Origin: Bacteroidota bacterium
GTDB taxonomy: Bacteria; Bacteroidota; Bacteroidia; Chitinophagales; Chitinophagaceae
Length of the DNA: 38,370 nt
NCBI GenBank assembly: GCA_026391435.1
Contig: JAPLEJ010000051.1
Span: forward strand, 1 to 38,370
Direction of reading: 5' to 3'
The notes beneath the pieces are model-generated. The model was given only the letters and a program-made list of their open reading frames with translations. It made no database searches and was not told the DNA's origin. The position numbers and the translations under genes are program-made. Shown here one piece after another: positions 15,859 through 24,292 of the stretch (position 1 is the stretch's first letter; every line of letters begins with the position of its first letter).

Positions 15859-17262
15859 ATGAATGCTATTACACCACCACTACTAGAACAATTCAAAATT
15901 ATTTTAGGTGCTGACTTCGTTTTTACTGATACCGATAGTATTGAAAAATACGGTAAAGATGAAACGGAACAACTCCACTATGCCCCACAGGTTGTCGTTA
16001 AACCTAGACATGCAAATGAAATTGCACAACTATTAAAAATTTGTAATGAATATTTAATACCTGTCACCCCAAGAGGTGCGGGTACTGGATTAACTGGAGG
16101 GGCACTTCCCCATTTGGGAGGTTTGGTGATTTCCATGGAACGATTCAATTCAATTTTGGAAATTGATGAACGAAATTTACAAGTCACCACCGAACCAGGT
16201 GTGATTACCGAAGTATTACAAAATGCTGTCAAAGAAAAAGGATTGTTTTATCCTCCTGACCCTGCGAGCAAGGGAAGTTGTTTTATAGGTGGTAATATCG
16301 CTGAAAATTCTGGCGGACCTAAAGCGGTAAAATATGGTGTCGTAAAAGATTACGTTTTAAATTTAGAAGTAGTACTTCCTACTGGAGAAATTATTTGGAC
16401 AGGATCCAATGTATTAAAAAATGCAACTGGATATAATATCACACAACTCATTGTGGGTAGTGAAGGCACATTAGGTATTGTTACAAAAATTGTATTAAGG
16501 TTGATACCCCATCCAAAATTTGATTTACTAATGTTGGCTCCTTTTAATAGTCTTGAAAAGGCAAGTGAAGCGGTGAGTGCTATTTTTAGAGCGGGCATCA
16601 CGCCAAGTGCCATGGAATTAATGGAAATTGACGCCATCACTTTAGCTTCCAAATTATTAGACAGCACAGCCATCCCTTTGACCGAAAATTTAGCAGCCCA
16701 TTTAATCATCGAGGTGGATGGCAATAACATGGAAGTATTAATGAGTGAAATGGAAGCTATTGCTGAGGTATTAGCTCAATATGAGGCGGGTGAATTATTT
16801 TTTGCAGATGATGCGCAACAAAAAAATGAATTATGGAAAATACGCCGACGAGCCAATGAAGCAGCGGTGTCGGCTGGGTATACCATTGAAGAAGATACGG
16901 TTGTTCCAAGAGCCGCACTCCCTCAATTAATAAAAGGGGTGAAGGAATTAGGAGTAAAAAATGGATTTAAGGTAGTGTGTTATGGCCATGCAGGTGATGG
17001 CAATTTACATATAAGAATTAATCATCCTAGCATTAAAAAAAGTTATGGTAGTCAGGAGATGAATGCAATTTTGACACAACTTTTTATTTTAGTAAAGGGA
17101 TTAGGTGGTACCATTAGTGGAGAACATGGTATTGGCCTCATTCAAAAATCTTATATGCCTGTTTTATTTGACGAGGTATCACTTGAAATTATGCGGGGCA
17201 TTAAAAAAACATTTGATCCAAACCAAATTTTAAATCCAGGTAAAATTTTCGACCTTAAATAA
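15859..17262 (+). CDS. GlcD-like FAD-linked oxidase (glycolate/D-lactate type)
   Basis: Oxidises a 2-hydroxy acid, probably glycolate or D-lactate, passing electrons to the respiratory chain. The 467 residues form a PCMH-type FAD-binding domain (about 38-215), with PRGAGTGLTGGALP (71-84), PPDPASKGSC (132-141), GGNIAENSGG (144-153) and GSEGTLGIVT (200-209). The C-terminal FAD-oxidase domain has HAGDGNLH (377-384), GEHGIG (421-426) and the terminal FDPNQILNPGKIF. No glcE or glcF partners adjoin it, so it may act as a stand-alone dehydrogenase. The exact substrate is unresolved. It sits in a plus-strand run after the deoxynucleoside kinase. Confidence 0.92.
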   Translation: MNAITPPLLEQFKIILGADFVFTDTDSIEKYGKDETEQLHYAPQVVVKPRHANEIAQLLKICNEYLIPVTPRGAGTGLTGGALPHLGGLVISMERFNSILEIDERNLQVTTEPGVITEVLQNAVKEKGLFYPPDPASKGSCFIGGNIAENSGGPKAVKYGVVKDYVLNLEVVLPTGEIIWTGSNVLKNATGYNITQLIVGSEGTLGIVTKIVLRLIPHPKFDLLMLAPFNSLEKASEAVSAIFRAGITPSAMELMEIDAITLASKLLDSTAIPLTENLAAHLIIEVDGNNMEVLMSEMEAIAEVLAQYEAGELFFADDAQQKNELWKIRRRANEAAVSAGYTIEEDTVVPRAALPQLIKGVKELGVKNGFKVVCYGHAGDGNLHIRINHPSIKKSYGSQEMNAILTQLFILVKGLGGTISGEHGIGLIQKSYMPVLFDEVSLEIMRGIKKTFDPNQILNPGKIFDLK

Positions 17263-17290
17263 TAACTTTACTTTAAATATAGAATTCAAT

Positions 17291-17890
17291 ATGAGCTTTA
17301 AAAAAAATTTAGTCTTCGCCTTTCTTTTCTTTAGTACTGCTTCACTTTGTCAAAATACGGTGATCACTAATGATATTCTTGATAGCAGACCCGTCTTTAT
17401 TGGTGGCGGACTTGTATTAGGTGGCGGATCACATGCCTTTCAAGTGGGACTGAACCCAGAATTGATTAAAAGTTTCAATGCTTATGTTGATGGCGGATTA
17501 GCTATGAATCTTTATTATGAAGTATACGACGCTTCTGAAATTAATTCCATCAAAAGTAAAAATTTTAGATTGGGTATCGGCGCCTTTACTCGTGTTTGGC
17601 CAATTGAAAACTTTTTTGTACAAATTCAGCCTGAGTATAATTATGCCTGGATGAATCTAACAGATATGAGGACTGGGGTATCGGGAGTTGACAAATTTGG
17701 TGCAGAAAGTTTATTAGCAGGTGTAGGGTATGGGAGACGCAATGAATGGGGCATGAGTTATTTTTCCATAATGTATGATTTATTAAATAACCCACGTTCT
17801 CAATACATAGACATGTATAACAGAAAAGAACCTATTTTTAGAGCAGGAGTAGGATTTCCTTTAAGGTTCGGGGCTAGGAGAAGGCATTAA
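17291..17890 (+). CDS. Predicted outer-membrane beta-barrel or surface protein, unrecognised
   Basis: This gene encodes 199 residues. A signal peptide (basic SFKKN, hydrophobic 7-19, cleavage near the Cys/Gln at 20-21) precedes a Gly- and Tyr-rich sequence. It contains alternating hydrophobic stretches such as FIGGGLVLGGGSHAFQVGL and SLLAGVGYGRR, and a Phe near the end of the barrel region (AGVGFPLRFGARRRH), as expected for a small outer-membrane barrel. I cannot place it in a named family. It starts 28 nt after the GlcD-like gene and overlaps the convergent LOG gene by 17 nt at the 3' end. Confidence 0.65.
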   Translation: MSFKKNLVFAFLFFSTASLCQNTVITNDILDSRPVFIGGGLVLGGGSHAFQVGLNPELIKSFNAYVDGGLAMNLYYEVYDASEINSIKSKNFRLGIGAFTRVWPIENFFVQIQPEYNYAWMNLTDMRTGVSGVDKFGAESLLAGVGYGRRNEWGMSYFSIMYDLLNNPRSQYIDMYNRKEPIFRAGVGFPLRFGARRRH

Positions 17891-18413
17891 TTATTTCTTC
17901 GGGTGTGCTGCAAATATTAACTCTGTCTCTCCACGCATCATACATAAAACCTTCTTGTTGCATATTATCCAATAAATGGACTAAGGGATCATAATAACCA
18001 TTGGTATTTAATATAAATACTTTTTTATCATGAATTTTTAAGTTGTTCCAAGTAAGCATTTCAAACAACTCGTCCAAAGTGCCCATCCCCCCCGGTAATA
18101 TTATTGCAGCATCTCCCTTTTCATATAATATTTTTTTTCGTTCATGCATGGATTCGGTGACAATGAGTTCGGTTAAGCCCTCATGTTGCGCTTCCCATTC
18201 CAATAATAATTTGGGAATAATTCCAATGACTTTACCCCCATTTAAAAGACAAGCATTGGCAACAGCACCCATCATCCCTTTATTACCTCCTCCATAAATG
18301 AGGGTCACCTCTTTTTGAGCCAATAATTTTCCTAAAACAGTTGCTTGTGTTTCAAAATCTGCTTGATGACCCGACCTTGAACCGCAAAAAATAGTAATGG
18401 CTGAAATTTTCAT
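17874..18413 (-). CDS. LOG-family nucleotide 5'-monophosphate phosphoribohydrolase
   Basis: Predicted to cleave the base-ribose bond of a nucleoside 5'-monophosphate; LOG proteins release free cytokinin or process AMP-like substrates. From ATG 18413 it has 179 residues. The Rossmann-like fold shows ITIFCGSRSG at the N-terminus, YGGGNKGMMGAVANA and the signature PGGMGTLDELFEM. An in-frame TTG at 18446 would add 11 residues, but none resemble the family, so ATG 18413 is preferred. The stop lies inside the last 17 nt of the convergent outer-membrane protein gene. It is divergent from the symporter gene. Confidence 0.9.
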   Translation of the reverse strand: MKISAITIFCGSRSGHQADFETQATVLGKLLAQKEVTLIYGGGNKGMMGAVANACLLNGGKVIGIIPKLLLEWEAQHEGLTELIVTESMHERKKILYEKGDAAIILPGGMGTLDELFEMLTWNNLKIHDKKVFILNTNGYYDPLVHLLDNMQQEGFMYDAWRDRVNICSTPEEIINAFS

Positions 18414-18499
18414 TTTTGAACTTCTTTTAATTAACTGTTTCCACAATTTAACTAATTAATCCAAAGTTTATATTTACTTTGCTTAATTAAAATAAATAT

Positions 18500-19966
18500 A
18501 TGAGCGCCTCCCTGCTTTTCGCCTTTGTCATTGCTTATTTTGTCCTCCTTTTAGGGGTGGCTAAAGTAGCAGGTAAAAATAGCAATAACATGTCTTTTTT
18601 TATTGGCAATAAAAACAGCAATTGGATGCTGGTTGCTTTTGGCATGATTGGCACTTCGCTTAGTGGTGTTACTTTTGTGAGTGTGCCAGGTGCTGTGGGA
18701 ATAGATTCATTTCATTATTTACAAATTACTTTAGGCTACTTAATTGGCTACTTAGCCATTGCCTATGTTTTGCTTCCTATCTATTACAAGCTCAACCTTA
18801 CATCTATTTATTACTATTTGGAAAATAGATTAGGAATGGGTGCTTATAAAACTGGGGCTTCTTTTTTTATATTATCTCGAACTCTAGGTGCCACCGCTCG
18901 CTTATACCTGGTGGTAAAAATTTTACAAGTATTTATTTTAGATAATATGGGCATCCCTTTTTGGGCAACCACCATTGTCATTTTAGTAATGATTTTATTA
19001 TATACATATGAAGGTGGCGTAAAAACGATTGTATGGACCGATACGCTTCAAACATCTGGTATGTTATTGGGACTTATTATTTGTAGTATTTATATTCTGT
19101 CCAATTTGCACTTATCGGTAGTGGGTGCTTGGCAAGCCATGGAAGCGAAAGGAATTGCCAACATTTTTGATATGAATATGAATAACAAGTCGTTCTTTTT
19201 AAAACAAATTATTGGAGGTGCCTTTGTTACCCTTACCATGACAGGGCTTGATCAAGAAATGATGCAAAAAAATATATCTGTCAAAACTTTAAAAGATGCA
19301 CAAAAAAATATGGTCACCATAGGGTTTACCATGTTATTTGCAATTAGTCTTTTCTTATTCTTAGGCGGGCTTTTAAATTTATATGCGGCACAAAATAATG
19401 TCACAGCTGCTGGTGATACTTTGTTTCCTACATTGGCTTTACATCATATGCCTCCTTATATATCTATCATTTTCATTTTAGCTTTAATATCTGCTTTGTT
19501 TCCTAGTGCAGATGGCGCGATTACCGCACTAACCTCTAGTTTTTGTATTGACATGATTGGAATGCAAAAAAAATTAGATTGGGATGAATCAAAAAAGAAA
19601 AAAATAAGACAAAGAGTTCATTTAGGCTTTGCATTTACTTTTTTATTATTAGTTATGGTATTTAAATGGATCGATAACAAGAGCATTATTGATTTAATTT
19701 TAAAAATAGCCTCCTATACTTATGGCCCCTTATTAGGATTATTTGCTTTTGGTATTTTAACACAACGCCAAATCAAGGACCGATGGGCCTTTCTACCTTG
19801 CTTTGTCGCCCCCTTACTTTGCTTATTATTAGATTACCTACAACCCTACTTTTTTGGAGCAGCCCCTGGCAGCTTTAGAATTGGACAGGAATTATTGATC
19901 ATCAATGGCTTATTTACCTTTTTAGGATTATTGTTAATTTCATCGTCTAATAGCGAAAAAAAATAG
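18500..19966 (+). CDS. Sodium:solute symporter (SSS family)
   Basis: Secondary transporter in the inner membrane, probably importing an organic solute with Na+. The 488 residues form about 13 hydrophobic segments. Family marks are the GNKNSNWMLVAFGMIGTSLSGVTFVSVPG block near residues 36-64, YEGGVKTIVWTDTLQ (about 169-183), and SADGAITALTSSFCIDM in the later half. The substrate is not predictable. AT-rich DNA at 18450-18499 contains TACTTTG, a shortened -7-like element, facing a TAAACTTTG on the minus strand for the LOG gene, so a shared divergent promoter region is plausible. The O-methyltransferase gene follows within 10 nt. Confidence 0.9.
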   Translation: MSASLLFAFVIAYFVLLLGVAKVAGKNSNNMSFFIGNKNSNWMLVAFGMIGTSLSGVTFVSVPGAVGIDSFHYLQITLGYLIGYLAIAYVLLPIYYKLNLTSIYYYLENRLGMGAYKTGASFFILSRTLGATARLYLVVKILQVFILDNMGIPFWATTIVILVMILLYTYEGGVKTIVWTDTLQTSGMLLGLIICSIYILSNLHLSVVGAWQAMEAKGIANIFDMNMNNKSFFLKQIIGGAFVTLTMTGLDQEMMQKNISVKTLKDAQKNMVTIGFTMLFAISLFLFLGGLLNLYAAQNNVTAAGDTLFPTLALHHMPPYISIIFILALISALFPSADGAITALTSSFCIDMIGMQKKLDWDESKKKKIRQRVHLGFAFTFLLLVMVFKWIDNKSIIDLILKIASYTYGPLLGLFAFGILTQRQIKDRWAFLPCFVAPLLCLLLDYLQPYFFGAAPGSFRIGQELLIINGLFTFLGLLLISSSNSEKK

Positions 19967-19976
19967 AACTTTGGCC

Positions 19977-20615
19977 ATGGATTTTATTCACCCTTTGGCT
20001 AATGATTATGCAGCGCAATTTAGCAATGCCACCCCTTCCTATTTAAAAGAAGTGTATGAAACTACTTTAGCAACCCATTCTCATGCGGATATGCAAAGTA
20101 GTTGGACCCAAGGCGGCTTTTTAAGCTTAATAAGTCAATTATTACAACCTACCCATATTTTAGAAGTAGGGACCTTTTCTGGATTTAGTGCGATGTGCTT
20201 ATCCGAAGGTTTAAAGTCGGATGGCCAGTTACATACTATTGAATTGAGAGAAGAAGATGCTATTCAAGCAAAAAATAACATGCAAAACTGCCATCATAAG
20301 GAAAAAATAAAAGTACATATTGGTGACGCAGGTGAAATTTTACAAAACTTAACTGCTCCATGGGACCTTGTATTTATAGACGCCGACAAAGTCAATTATG
20401 CAAAATATTATCAAATGATTTTTCCTCATGTAAAAAGCAACGGTTTAATTATTGCTGATAATGTATTATTTCATGGCGAAGTATTGAATGAAGACATCAA
20501 AGGGAAAAACGCTAAAGCGATTCATGCCTTTAACCAAATGGTCATTAACGATTCTTTGGCAGATACCATTATGTTAACAGTCAGAGACGGCTTATCTTTA
20601 ATTAGAAAAAAATAA
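19977..20615 (+). CDS. Class I SAM-dependent O-methyltransferase (COMT/CCoAMT-like)
   Basis: Probably methylates a hydroxyl, often a catechol, in a metal- and SAM-dependent reaction. From ATG 19977 it has 212 residues. SAM motif I is LEVGTFSGFSA (62-72). The metal-site residues of this family can be placed at Asp135 (FIDADK) and Asp161-Asn162 (IADNVLF). The in-frame TTG at 19971 adds only two residues and is unlikely. A near-box GAACTTTG ends 4 nt before the ATG and overlaps the symporter stop. It is followed after 2 nt by the glucosaminidase gene, implying one transcript. The natural substrate is unknown. Confidence 0.9.
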   Translation: MDFIHPLANDYAAQFSNATPSYLKEVYETTLATHSHADMQSSWTQGGFLSLISQLLQPTHILEVGTFSGFSAMCLSEGLKSDGQLHTIELREEDAIQAKNNMQNCHHKEKIKVHIGDAGEILQNLTAPWDLVFIDADKVNYAKYYQMIFPHVKSNGLIIADNVLFHGEVLNEDIKGKNAKAIHAFNQMVINDSLADTIMLTVRDGLSLIRKK

Positions 20616-20617
20616 GA

Positions 20618-21829
20618 ATGAAATTAAAATTTTTAATTTCCCTTTTCATAGGGGGAATTTGTTTTGAATTAAGTGCACAAAAAACCGCTACCCTCATTTA
20701 TATAGATCAATATAAAGACATCGCCATCAAGGAAATGAAACGCACAGGCATACCCGCTTCTATTACCTTAGCGCAAGGGATCGTAGAATCCAATAGCGGC
20801 CAAAGTAATTTAGCTGCCAATTTTAATAACCATTTTGGAATTAAATGTAAACTAGATTGGAAGGGCGAAACCACTTACCAAGATGATGATGCGAAACAAG
20901 AATGTTTTAGGGTATATCCCAACGCCCAAGCTTCCTTTATAGATCATTCGAACTTTATTAAATCAAGACCTAATTATGCCCCCTTATTCCTATTAGATCC
21001 TGTTGATGATTCGGCATGGACCATTGGTTTAAAAAAAGCAGGTTATGCCACTGCGAGTGATTATTCAAAAAAATTAATGAAAGTGATTGACGACTTTGAA
21101 TTATCACAGTTTAATTTTCCTGAATTAAATGAAGAAAATGATTCTACTATTAAGGATGCTAAATTACCCATTACTAAAACGGATACAGTGGACTTGCCTA
21201 TCATAGCGGCTATTCCTAAAATAAAAGTAATAGATTCGACATTTGATAAATCAGCCACTAAAGACACATCAGTGGCCTTGCCTACTATAGTGACTGTTCC
21301 TAAAGTGAAAATTTCGGATTCCATAAATAATAAAACAACTACGAAAGAGTCCACAGTGGCTTGGTCAACAATCACGCCAATTCCTAAAATAAAAGTAAAG
21401 GATTCGATAAATAGCGCTGCCAAAGTTACCCTTCCAAAAAAGGAAGTAAATAATTACCCTAAAACTCCATTTAAAATTAACCAAGTTACTGTCATATGGG
21501 CGAAAGCAGGTAGTTCATTATTGCAAATAGCCACCGAGCATCATATCCCATTATATAAAATTTTTATTTTTAATGATTTGAAAGAGTCAGATTTATTGGC
21601 AAACGATCAATTACTTTTCTTAAGTGCTAAAAAAACAGAAGGCAGTAAAAGCTTTCATACAGTTTCGAAAGGAGAAACCTTATATGATATCAGCCAAATG
21701 GAAGGTATACAATTAAAAAAATTAAAAGAATATAACCCGACAATTTTAAGCGATACGCTCACTATTGGAACTACTTTAATTTTAATGAAACCTAAGGAAC
21801 CCTTAAAAAAAATAATTCTAAATAAATAA
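20618..21829 (+). CDS. Exported glucosaminidase (GH73-like) with C-terminal LysM repeats
   Basis: Predicted to cut N-acetylglucosamine linkages of peptidoglycan. The 403 residues start with a signal peptide (hydrophobic 5-19, cleavage near SAQ-KT). The glucosaminidase domain (about 24-160) has the likely acid Glu57 in LAQGIVESNSGQS and the typical NNHFGIKC (70-77). A Thr/Ser/Lys-rich linker (about 175-285) holds a tandem 28-residue repeat. A degenerate LysM-like segment (about 288-336) and a clearer LysM (346-391, HTVSKGETLYDISQ) end the protein. Cell-wall remodelling or daughter-cell separation is the likely role. It is tightly linked to the upstream O-methyltransferase gene. Confidence 0.9.
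   Translation: MKLKFLISLFIGGICFELSAQKTATLIYIDQYKDIAIKEMKRTGIPASITLAQGIVESNSGQSNLAANFNNHFGIKCKLDWKGETTYQDDDAKQECFRVYPNAQASFIDHSNFIKSRPNYAPLFLLDPVDDSAWTIGLKKAGYATASDYSKKLMKVIDDFELSQFNFPELNEENDSTIKDAKLPITKTDTVDLPIIAAIPKIKVIDSTFDKSATKDTSVALPTIVTVPKVKISDSINNKTTTKESTVAWSTITPIPKIKVKDSINSAAKVTLPKKEVNNYPKTPFKINQVTVIWAKAGSSLLQIATEHHIPLYKIFIFNDLKESDLLANDQLLFLSAKKTEGSKSFHTVSKGETLYDISQMEGIQLKKLKEYNPTILSDTLTIGTTLILMKPKEPLKKIILNK
21194..21421 (+). repeat. Tandem repeat encoding a 28-residue linker unit
   Basis: Within the glucosaminidase gene, 84-nt units run 21194-21277 and 21278-21361, and a partial third runs 21362-21421. They encode variations on LPxIxxIPKIKVxDS followed by Lys, Ser and Thr (residues 193-220, 221-248, 249-268). 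Each unit has a Pro-hydrophobic-Lys core then a polar tail. The DNA copies are diverged, so the repeat is not recent. Confidence 0.75.
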
Positions 21830-21858
21830 TAGACGCCTTTTATCACAACTTTATTCAT

Positions 21859-22398
21859 ATGCAAACCATAAAAATATACGACAAGGAATTTACGCCCTAT
21901 ATTAGGGACGAAGAAATTCAAGATAAAATTAAGCTGCTTGCTCAGCAATTGAAAACTGATTACGCTGATAAAAAGCCATTATTTTTATCCGTCCTAAACG
22001 GATCATTTTTATTTACCGCTGACTTATTTAAACATTTAACAATTGAAGCGGAGGTTTGCTTTGTAAAACTTGCTTCCTACAAGGGTGTAAGTTCGACAGG
22101 CAATGTCATTACTGCGATAGGATTAGACACGAATTTAAGTGGTCGTCATGTGATTATTTTGGAAGATATTATTGATACAGGTAAAACCTTGCACCATTTT
22201 TTACCTCAATTAAAAACACAACAATTAGCGTCCTTAAAAATTGCGGTCTTGCTTAATAAAAAAGAGGCCCTTGCCTACCCTGTTCAAGTAGATTACGCCT
22301 GCTTCGATATCCCCAATAAATTTGTAGTAGGTTATGGTTTAGACTATGATGGTCTTGGAAGAAACTCAAAAGACATTTATCAATTAAAGGAATCCTAA
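21859..22398 (+). CDS. hpt: Hypoxanthine phosphoribosyltransferase
   Basis: Salvages hypoxanthine, and often guanine, to the nucleotide with PRPP. The 179 residues show the PRPP-binding motif VIILEDIIDTGKT (98-110, with Glu102 and Asp103) and the purine-contact block KFVVGYGLDYDGLGRN (154-169). The early loop LSVLNGSF (43-50) is also present. It starts 29 nt after the glucosaminidase gene, on the same strand. It ends 22 nt from the convergent dnaJ stop, with no obvious hairpin between them. Confidence 0.95.
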   Translation: MQTIKIYDKEFTPYIRDEEIQDKIKLLAQQLKTDYADKKPLFLSVLNGSFLFTADLFKHLTIEAEVCFVKLASYKGVSSTGNVITAIGLDTNLSGRHVIILEDIIDTGKTLHHFLPQLKTQQLASLKIAVLLNKKEALAYPVQVDYACFDIPNKFVVGYGLDYDGLGRNSKDIYQLKES

Positions 22399-22420
22399 AT
22401 ATATAATTTCGTTCAACTCC

Positions 22421-23590
22421 TTATCTGAATGCTTCCTTCACTCGATCAAAAAAGCTCTTTTCTCCCTTTACTGGCTTGGGTTTAAAGTTTTCACTCAATT
22501 GCATTTTCTCTAAAGCTGCTTTTTCTTCATCCGTTACATGCTGAGGTGTCCAAATATTGACATTAATTAATTGATCCCCTTTTGCATACCCTTGCACTTC
22601 AGGAAATCCTTTTCCTTTTAATCTAAATATTTTTCCGCTTTGCGTTCCTGGAGGAATTTTAATTTTTGCACGACCATCAATCGTAGGCACTTCTACACTT
22701 GTTCCAAATACAGCATCTGGTATGGTAATATATAAATCATATGCGACGTTCAATCCATCTCTATGTAATGACTCATGTGGTTCTTCCTCAATCATGATAA
22801 TTAAATCGCCAGGGCTGCCTCCTCTTTCACCTGTATTCCCTTTGCCTGACATGCTTAATTGCATACCATCTTGTACACCCGCTGGTATATCAATTGAAAT
22901 GGTTTCGTCACCAAACATTCGACCCTCTCCTTTACATGATGTACATTTTGCAGTAATGGTATTCCCTTCCCCTTGACAGGTAGGACAAGTATTCACTGTT
23001 TGCATTTGACCTAAAAAAGTATTGGTCACTCTTTTAACCTGACCCGACCCATTACAAGTTCCGCAGGTTTGAACACTATTTTTATCCTTAGCGCCATTAC
23101 CACCACAAGAAGTACAAGGAACATGTTTTTTTACTTTTACTTGCTTGTTCACCCCATTCGCTATTTCTTCAAATGATAATTTTAATTTGATTCTCAAATT
23201 ACTTCCTCGCTGACCTGTTGCTCTAGACGATCTTGCTCTTCCTCCCCCGCCACCAAAAAATCCACCAAATCCTTCGTCTCCAAAAATGTCACCAAATTGA
23301 CTAAAAATATCATTCATATTCATTCCGCCACCACTGAAGCCACCTGCACCACCGCCTGTTCCTGGACCAAATGCTTGATGTCCAAAACGATCGTACTTTG
23401 CTTTTTTATCTGCATCACTTAATATTTCATAAGATTCGGCAGCTTCCTTGAATTTTTCTTCAGCTTGCTTATCTCCAGGATTCCTATCTGGATGAAATTG
23501 CATGGCTACCTTACGATATGCTTTTTTAATTTCATCCGCACTTGCAGATTTACTTACCCCCAATGTTTCGTAATAATCTCTTTTTGACAT
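22421..23590 (-). CDS. dnaJ: Chaperone DnaJ (type I Hsp40)
   Basis: Co-chaperone that delivers substrates to DnaK and stimulates its ATPase. The 389 residues have the full type I layout: a J domain (about 5-70) with HPD at 33-35, a Gly/Phe-rich linker (72-118), a zinc region with four CxxC pairs (Cys159/162, 176/179, 202/205, 216/219) and the C-terminal beta-domains. It follows grpE by 9 nt on the same strand and shares its promoter. dnaK is not in this window. Confidence 0.97.
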   Translation of the reverse strand: MSKRDYYETLGVSKSASADEIKKAYRKVAMQFHPDRNPGDKQAEEKFKEAAESYEILSDADKKAKYDRFGHQAFGPGTGGGAGGFSGGGMNMNDIFSQFGDIFGDEGFGGFFGGGGGRARSSRATGQRGSNLRIKLKLSFEEIANGVNKQVKVKKHVPCTSCGGNGAKDKNSVQTCGTCNGSGQVKRVTNTFLGQMQTVNTCPTCQGEGNTITAKCTSCKGEGRMFGDETISIDIPAGVQDGMQLSMSGKGNTGERGGSPGDLIIMIEEEPHESLHRDGLNVAYDLYITIPDAVFGTSVEVPTIDGRAKIKIPPGTQSGKIFRLKGKGFPEVQGYAKGDQLINVNIWTPQHVTDEEKAALEKMQLSENFKPKPVKGEKSFFDRVKEAFR

Positions 23591-23599
23591 ATTGTATTT

Positions 23600-24172
23600 T
23601 TATTTGCCTACAACCACTTTAGCAAAACGAATAATTTTATCATTTAACAAATACCCTTTAGATATTTCATCTACAATTTTTCCTTTCATCTTTTCATTAG
23701 GTGCGGGCACTTCAGTGATGGCTTCGTGCTTATCCACATCAAAAGTTTGTTGGATACTTTCCATCGCAACCACTCCTTTCGATTGCAAAGTGGATCTCAC
23801 TTTATTAAAAACCAATTGTATTCCTTCTTTTTGTATGGCTATGTCATCTGAGCTATTCAATTGCTTTTCTGCACGATCACAATCGTCCAACACATCCAAA
23901 AATGATACAATCACTTCCTTGCTAGCGGTCTGAATCAGTTCCATTCTTTCTTTGGCAGTACGGCGTCTAAAATTTTCAAATTCGGCCATCAATCTTAGGT
24001 ATTTGTCCTTTTGATCTACTAACTCCAATTTTAAGGTATCCAATTCGCTTAAAGGAGGGGTTTCGGCCCCTTGTTCCTCAGACAAATAGGCAGTATCGGC
24101 TGAAGCTTCATTTTCGAGCGGATTTGCCTCCAAATTTGCTGTTTCAGTGTTGATTGGTTCGTTCTTTTGCAT
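23600..24172 (-). CDS. grpE: Nucleotide exchange factor GrpE
   Basis: Releases ADP from DnaK. From ATG 24172 it has 190 residues: an acidic disordered N-terminus (about 1-45), a long coiled-coil helix (about 46-95, KYLRLMAEFENFRRRTAKER), a four-helix bundle, and a C-terminal beta-wing with HEAITEVP, KGKIVDEISKGYLLNDKII. An in-frame TTG at 24190 would add six residues and is less likely. A promoter with both elements lies upstream (24199-24230), and dnaJ follows after 9 nt. There is no CIRCE-type inverted repeat in the short upstream region that I can see. Confidence 0.95.
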   Translation of the reverse strand: MQKNEPINTETANLEANPLENEASADTAYLSEEQGAETPPLSELDTLKLELVDQKDKYLRLMAEFENFRRRTAKERMELIQTASKEVIVSFLDVLDDCDRAEKQLNSSDDIAIQKEGIQLVFNKVRSTLQSKGVVAMESIQQTFDVDKHEAITEVPAPNEKMKGKIVDEISKGYLLNDKIIRFAKVVVGK

Positions 24173-24198
24173 AATCAGGTATTGATACAATTATCTGC

Positions 24199-24230
24199 CA
24201 AAAATATTGCCAAAGCAGTAAAATAGCAAA
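24199..24230 (-). promoter_or_regulatory. grpE-dnaJ promoter with -33 and -7 elements
   Basis: On the minus strand TTTG (24227-24230), 20 nt, then TATTTTTG (24199-24206). Both elements of the Bacteroidota consensus are present at about the right spacing, with a leader of about 22 nt to the ATG at 24172. It is the most complete promoter in the window. Confidence 0.6.
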
Positions 24231-24280
24231 ATTGACATAAAAGGGCTTAAAAATGAACAAGTTGTCACTTATTCTCTGCC

Positions 24281-24288
24281 TATATTTG
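24281..24288 (+). promoter_or_regulatory. -7 box 4 nt before the RlmI-like start codon
   Basis: Reads TATATTTG, then TGCC, then ATG at 24293. A TTG at 24262-24264 lies 16 nt upstream and may be the -33 element. Transcription would begin at about the start codon. Confidence 0.55.
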
Positions 24289-24292
24289 TGCC

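Noticed and set aside
16350..16730. 126-codon open frame antisense to the GlcD-like oxidase gene
   Set aside because: The sense frame carries the conserved FAD-binding motifs over the same bases, so this is a shadow.
21061..21423. 120-codon open frame antisense to the glucosaminidase linker
   Set aside because: Its apparent repeats are the mirror of the 28-residue repeat on the coding strand; the sense protein has clear domains.
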